From: VXNE01 sp963668365
Lineage (GTDB): Bacteria > Pseudomonadota > Gammaproteobacteria > Pseudomonadales > Azotimanducaceae
NCBI GenBank assembly: GCA_963668365.1
Contig: OY764266.1
Location: forward strand, 1,736,001 to 1,800,000
Direction of reading: 5' to 3'
DNA: 64,000 bases
Shown: piece after piece, positions 60,801 through 64,000 of the stretch
How the letters are laid out: each line of letters begins with the position of its first letter
Position numbering within the stretch: position 1 is the first letter of the stretch
The notes under the pieces: model-generated
Told to the model about the DNA's origin: nothing
Databases searched by the model: none
The model's input: only the letters and a program-made list of their open reading frames with translations
Translations under genes and position numbers: made by a program

Positions 60801-61385
60801 ATGAGAACAGGTCCTCTAACGGATTGGCTTGAGGTTTGTTCGATGACAGTGGATTTGCCAGGGTCTGGCCCAAACGCGGAGTGGAACGTGCATCGTTCGT
60901 TGGAACTGCTGCAGGGCCTTGAGGCTGCGGCGATGGATCTCATTGAGACGATGGATGGGCACATTTCTTTACGAGATTCGAACGGCGAAAAGCACCCCAA
61001 CATGATGGGGAACGCCATTGCGGCTGTCATGTTGACGGCATATGCGGCTGAGATCGCGTTGAAGACGTTGCATGCGCAGTTGAAGCCCAACGAGAGGCCC
61101 CCTCGCGGCCATGAACTGCTTGATCTGTATGACAAACTGGACTCCGAGACGAAGAGGGAAGCCCAAGAAACGCTTGTTGGGCTGGAGCCATTGGGCGAGC
61201 CTGACTGGATCGGGGAGAATCCGGAGTTGAGGGCCCTCATCAAGCAGGGAAGTGCCAATTTCACCGAGTGGCGGTACGTTCCAGAGCCTGGAAGCAAGGA
61301 TGGCGGAGTCCCGAAAGCACTGGTCAACGTGGTCCAGGTACTGCGGGCGTTGTGTCTCCGACGGATACCGGCCTTGCAGACGTAG
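60801..61385 (+). CDS. HEPN-like helical protein
   Basis: 194 residues from the ATG at 60801, which has GGGAG four bases upstream; a TTG at 60687 and ATG at 60843 are alternatives. It is all-helical: NVHRSLELLQGLEAAAMDLI, AAVMLTAYAAEIALKTLHAQ and RGHELLDLYDKLDSETK. Helices ending with RGHELLDLYD resemble HEPN-type folds of AbiV-like proteins, but a catalytic R-x4-6-H motif is not clear. It neighbours defence genes and could be a toxin or antitoxin. Confidence 0.55.
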   Translation: MRTGPLTDWLEVCSMTVDLPGSGPNAEWNVHRSLELLQGLEAAAMDLIETMDGHISLRDSNGEKHPNMMGNAIAAVMLTAYAAEIALKTLHAQLKPNERPPRGHELLDLYDKLDSETKREAQETLVGLEPLGEPDWIGENPELRALIKQGSANFTEWRYVPEPGSKDGGVPKALVNVVQVLRALCLRRIPALQT

Positions 61386-61947
61386 CTGCTAGGGGGTGAG
61401 TCGCGCGGCTTGTCACGGGCTTTAGTTTTGGCGAGTCGCGCTGCCGGAGCTGGTCACCTTGGGTGACCGGCGTGCCGCGCCTCCGAACCGCGGGAACGGT
61501 TTTATTGGGTCTCCATCGTTCGTAGTCGTGAGGCTACAGACGGAAAGCTCGACACCGTGGTGGATATCGGCGTTCAAGGGTCTTGAACGGCAGCGAGGAG
61601 GCGAACTTCGGGCCGACTGACTCTCAATGGCGCGAGCGGGTTCGGCGGGATTAGGGTCGATCTCGCGACACTTCGAGGGGTCGTCGAGGGTGACAACAGC
61701 ACCGTGGCGAGCGTTGCGTATCGCCTCCTACTCCGGCGTGAGTCGGTTATGGGACTGGGCCGGGAGGTTGCCGCTGTCCTAGTCGAATTCGGATGGCACA
61801 CCAGCCTTAGCGCCGCAACTGAGCGGGCTACTTGACGGGTCGCACGAAGGGGGAGCCACGCCGCAATGACGCGCCCCGAATTCAGTTGCTCTCCGGTGTA
61901 TCGTCGAGTTCGGTGTCCGCCTGTCTGCGTTTCGCGCGCTTCCCGAC
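61386..61947. other. 562-bp gap with a degraded frame
   Basis: A hairpin GGTCACC-TTG-GGTGACC lies at 61452-61468. A frame open from about 61590 to a stop near 61834 reads VASVAYRLLLRRESVMGLGREVAAV but has no start or recognisable family. It is possibly a remnant. Confidence 0.35.
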
Positions 61948-62112
61948 CTAATTGCCGACCACGCCTCCTAGCAGTGCGCCGACCAAGAGTACTGGCCAAG
62001 TGCCGGCAATGGCGATTCCTGTGGCGGCGATGCCAATGCTAGTGCCGATGTATGGGCCGATGCCGGCGCCCGCGGTTCCCCCCAGCACCTTGCCGATCAT
62101 CTTTTTCTTCAC
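61948..62112 (-). CDS. 54-residue glycine-zipper membrane peptide
   Basis: Starts at a GTG (62112) with AGGAGA eight bases upstream. After KKKM come repeated G-x3-G steps (VLGGTAGAGIGPYIGTSIG) and a hydrophobic end (WPVLLVGALLGGVVGN). This is a single or hairpin membrane peptide of the glycine-zipper type, as in small pore-forming or stress peptides. It stands between HEPN-like and DUF6361 genes and could be a membrane effector. Function not established. Confidence 0.6.
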   Translation of the reverse strand: MKKKMIGKVLGGTAGAGIGPYIGTSIGIAATGIAIAGTWPVLLVGALLGGVVGN

Positions 62113-62608
62113 GGATTCGGTCTCCTGATTACGGTGTGCTTGGGCAATCGAGAGTTTGGACGCGGTGGCAATCGTGCCGGGGCGTCCGGGCACAGTCTGC
62201 GCGATGCCGAACGGGTGTCTAGCGCAACAGCAAGTTCCACGGGGCTACTGTCAGAGTTTTGGACGGTTTCCGCCCATCCGGCAACATCGGTAGCCCGATA
62301 CCCGGTGGAATCTAGCGAACCCAAGTCTAAGGTATGGATACGCTTTTCGAGTTTCAATCGTGTGGCTTCGCCCGTTTGGCGGCCAGTTCGGACGGGGTTG
62401 GTAGACGCGGCAGTCAACGCGCGTTCGCGATCATGATGGCCTTGGCGGTGGGCGAAATTCTGGACGGGCGCGCGAGCAAATCGCGACCCAGGTCTGGGGG
62501 TGGAGGCGGTGTGTTCGACCACGCCAAATGGGAATCGTTTTAATCTGTGACGCTGGACCGCGCCGTCCAGGCACCTACAATCGCACGGTTTGCCTCGGGG
62601 ATTTCGGT
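62113..62608. other. 496-bp gap, no gene recognised
   Basis: Short frames on both strands have no homology signs. It probably holds the divergent promoters of the micropeptide and DUF6361 genes. Confidence 0.35.
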
Positions 62609-63871
62609 ATGAGGACCACAAACGACGGAGGCGACGAAAAGCCGCAGGAACCTAGGCTGGGATGGGCGGCGTTGTCGCGCACAAGATTGAACAAGGCCGA
62701 GGCTCAACTCGAGCAGGGAAAGGAAGGGGTTCGTGACGAGGTCGGCGTGCTGGCGTTGCACACGGGATACGCGGATCGGTTCTTTCCGGGAACTTCGACG
62801 CAGCAAAGGCGGCTGCGATACGCGTTGTTCGTGCCGTGGCAGATTAAGCGTCTGCTGCACGGGAAGACGTCGGCCGTGCAGGCGCGCGGCGAACTCGAGC
62901 GGCGTGAGATGCAGCTGGCAATTCGACTCAGTGGCGAGGAGTACGGTGTGATCGGGGCGCAGAACGCGGCCGAGGGTCGGCCCGTGTCGATACCTCCTTC
63001 GAGCGCGTACTGGGTGGCGCTCAGGGAATGGGGCGTGGTGAATTCGTTGCCGCATGGGGTAGCCCCTACGCGCCAAGATGTGTTCAGGCATTGGGACAAG
63101 TGGGGCGAGGGTCGCCCGCGTCGGCGATCTACGGACGACGAGGGGCGGGAACTGACCGTTTTTCCTCGCCTGTTCGTCAACGGATTGCCGAAAGCGCCGC
63201 CGTACTTTGCTGGGAGAGATTCGTTGGATTTCGAGTTGGAGGACGGCGAGCGGCAATTCATGCGGGCGCGGCTCATGGAAACTACGCGGTCATGCGACGG
63301 AAGGCCGTCGTTGCTGGCGGCGCTGGCGTCTGCGGGGACCGTTCCGAAGGAACGCGAGCAGCTGTGGTCGCGCCGGATTGCGGGGCTGGCGGATATGTCG
63401 GACCGAACGGCGATCGAACGAGCACGCGGAGCAGCGTCGCTGTCCGCCGTTGCTCGGGCACTTTACTCAGCTGCGGTGGAGGCCCTACTTGAGCGCGACG
63501 GCGTGGCTGCCGCGACGGACCGGCATCGGAAGCACTTGATGTCGGTGACGGCCGAACACGGGGCGCGAGCGTTGAGTCTGCAATTGGAGTGCTTGGCGTC
63601 GGATGGAATCTACTTGGACGGGAGGTTGCTGGGTGTGCTGCGACACGTTCAACAATGGGTTACGGCAGACGGGAAGAACCCCTTGGAACGGACGGCGTAC
63701 CGGGCGCTGGTAGATTGGGAATGCGGACGGAAAGGTTCGCGTTCCAAGCTGCCGAGGTCACAGAAGGGCCGGGAGGCGAGACGTGAGTGGGGAGATCCGG
63801 GTCGCGCGGAGCCGATCGGTTATCGATGGTGGGTGGTGAGGAGTCTGTTGCAAGACTTGGCCGGGAGCTGA
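62609..63871 (+). CDS. DUF6361-family protein
   Basis: 420 residues from the ATG at 62609 (GGGGA upstream). LGWAALSRTRLNKAEAQLEQ near the start and RDEVGVLALHTGYADRFF with PGTSTQQRRLRYALFVPWQ are the family's signature order. The rest is helical. Family members are found in defence neighbourhoods with PLD-like and helicase genes; mechanism unknown. The next gene begins two bases after its stop, so translation is coupled. Confidence 0.75.
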   Translation: MRTTNDGGDEKPQEPRLGWAALSRTRLNKAEAQLEQGKEGVRDEVGVLALHTGYADRFFPGTSTQQRRLRYALFVPWQIKRLLHGKTSAVQARGELERREMQLAIRLSGEEYGVIGAQNAAEGRPVSIPPSSAYWVALREWGVVNSLPHGVAPTRQDVFRHWDKWGEGRPRRRSTDDEGRELTVFPRLFVNGLPKAPPYFAGRDSLDFELEDGERQFMRARLMETTRSCDGRPSLLAALASAGTVPKEREQLWSRRIAGLADMSDRTAIERARGAASLSAVARALYSAAVEALLERDGVAAATDRHRKHLMSVTAEHGARALSLQLECLASDGIYLDGRLLGVLRHVQQWVTADGKNPLERTAYRALVDWECGRKGSRSKLPRSQKGREARREWGDPGRAEPIGYRWWVVRSLLQDLAGS

Positions 63872-63872
63872 C

Positions 63873-64000
63873 ATGGGGTTTAAGCAGACGGACAGTCTCG
63901 CGGTGTTGGAGGAACTCGTGCCGAGGCCTGGCTGGCGAACGGATGTAGCGTTGTTCTCTTCGTACTCCGTCGACCTGGTTGCTGTGGCAGCCGTAGCCAT
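63873..64000 (+). CDS. Start of a PLD-like defence gene, cut by window end
   Basis: ATG at 63873 with GGGAG upstream. Forty-two residues are visible: LAVLEELVPRPGWRTDVALF and SSYSVDLVAVAAVA. The pattern (PxPG, then a helix with T/SYS-x-D) resembles the N-terminus of PLD-like anti-phage proteins that accompany DUF6361. Too short to be certain. Confidence 0.4.
   Translation, partial: MGFKQTDSLAVLEELVPRPGWRTDVALFSSYSVDLVAVAAVA

Overview
The window is high-GC bacterial DNA. The best taxonomic hint is epmB, the lysine 2,3-aminomutase-like enzyme of EF-P modification, which is mostly gammaproteobacterial. YejBEF, NfeD/SPFH, CaiB, PhyH and TauD genes fit a proteobacterium. Broken genes, toxin-antitoxin pairs and small inverted-repeat elements are unusually dense, which suggests a genome under heavy turnover, perhaps host-associated (inference).

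Region 1, 1-29.8 kb, is a catabolic and oxidoreductive neighbourhood with toxin-antitoxin modules threaded through it. It holds four PhyH-type Fe(II)/2-oxoglutarate dioxygenases (three are close paralogues), a TauD-type dioxygenase, an orphan molybdenum hydroxylase large subunit, three Gfo/Idh/MocA dehydrogenases, a D-2-hydroxyacid dehydrogenase, an aldo/keto reductase, a lactonase, a mannonate-dehydratase-like protein, a 3-keto-glycoside hydrolase-like protein, SnoaL-type proteins and an MFS transporter. Together they look able to oxidise, open and transport sugar- or polyketide-like small molecules, but no substrate can be read from sequence. Five TA-like pairs lie between 1.4 and 23.7 kb. 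An AAA ATPase with a broken RloB-like partner (28.0-29.8 kb) is a decaying defence-like pair.

Region 2, 30-48 kb, is more ordinary chromosome: SPFH/NfeD, a YejBEF peptide importer without its binding protein, a secreted Fn3-cadherin-metalloprotease, epmB, a double-glycine-leader peptide, an enoyl-CoA hydratase, an acetoacetate-decarboxylase-like protein, a fused double CaiB CoA-transferase and a beta-carbonic anhydrase. Two MITE-like elements (860-975 and 38518-38786) carry long terminal inverted repeats and sit on CTAG.

Region 3, 48.2-64 kb, is an integrase-led accessory island. After a P4-type tyrosine recombinase and a ParA fragment come a 2.4-kb IS4-superfamily element whose transposase carries a DruA-like (DUF4338) N-terminal half, an uncharacterised gene overlapping a DndC-like PAPS-reductase-family gene, and, facing them, an operon of SF2 helicase, MORC/MutL-like GHKL ATPase and PLD nuclease. 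The ATPase gene is split by an ISKra4-family element with an 11-bp target duplication. Further on are a HEPN-like gene, a glycine-zipper micropeptide, a DUF6361 gene and the start of a PLD-like gene that runs off the window. The best candidate for an undescribed system is the convergent set at 52.4-60.5 kb (unknown protein + PAPS reductase / PLD + MORC-like ATPase + helicase). In this strain its ATPase is inactivated.
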